A stretch of DNA of 13,515 nt from Chloroflexota bacterium (GTDB lineage Bacteria; Chloroflexota; Anaerolineae; Thermoflexales; Thermoflexaceae): the NCBI GenBank assembly GCA_030550075.1, contig JAUQQB010000037.1:1-13515 (forward strand), written 5' to 3'. The position numbers and the translations under genes were made by a program. This document shows, piece after piece, positions 13,505 to 13,515 of the stretch. The notes under the pieces are model-generated. The model saw nothing but the letters and a program-made list of their open reading frames with translations, ran no database searches and was not told the origin of the DNA. The first letter of the stretch is position 1, and each line of letters begins with the position of its first letter.

Positions 13505-13515
13505 AAATCCTTTTG

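Overview
The window is a GC-rich bacterial chromosome segment dominated by one de novo purine biosynthesis operon on the + strand. The gene set and protein variants suggest a bacterium of the Chloroflexota or a similar deep-branching, possibly thermophilic lineage: a long PurL with a PurS-like tandem at its N-terminus, a class II PurE, and a UbiE/MenG methyltransferase. No 16S or other phylogenetic marker is present, so the taxonomic call is an inference.

Layout: (1) 1-298, the 3' end of a PIN-domain gene cut by the window edge. (2) 299-731, a gene-free and comparatively AT-rich stretch. (3) 732-759, a perfect-consensus sigma70-type promoter, followed by a structured leader of about 170 nt. 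(4) 935-10895, purL(SS-L-Q fusion)-purC-purE-purF-purD-purM-purN, all on the + strand with short gaps or overlaps except 132 nt before purN. (5) 10896-11065, a convergent intergenic region framed by a long imperfect inverted repeat. (6) 11066-12542 on the - strand, an alpha/beta hydrolase (esterase-like) gene followed 10 nt later by a YfcE-type metallophosphoesterase gene. (7) 12629-13336, divergently on the + strand, a UbiE/MenG methyltransferase. (8) 13337-13515, an intergenic tail holding a perfect 22-bp hairpin.

The seven pur genes encode every step from PRPP to SAICAR: PurF, PurD, PurN, PurLQ, PurM, PurE and PurC (steps 1-7). PurS and PurQ are not missing; they are fused into PurL. PurK is probably not needed, because PurE carries class II (AIR carboxylase) signatures. 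PurB, PurH and PurA (and the GMP branch) must be encoded elsewhere. I see no mobile-element gene, RNA gene, CRISPR array or defence system. This is mostly a conserved housekeeping region, and the points of interest are the enzyme variants, the purL leader and the intergenic repeats.
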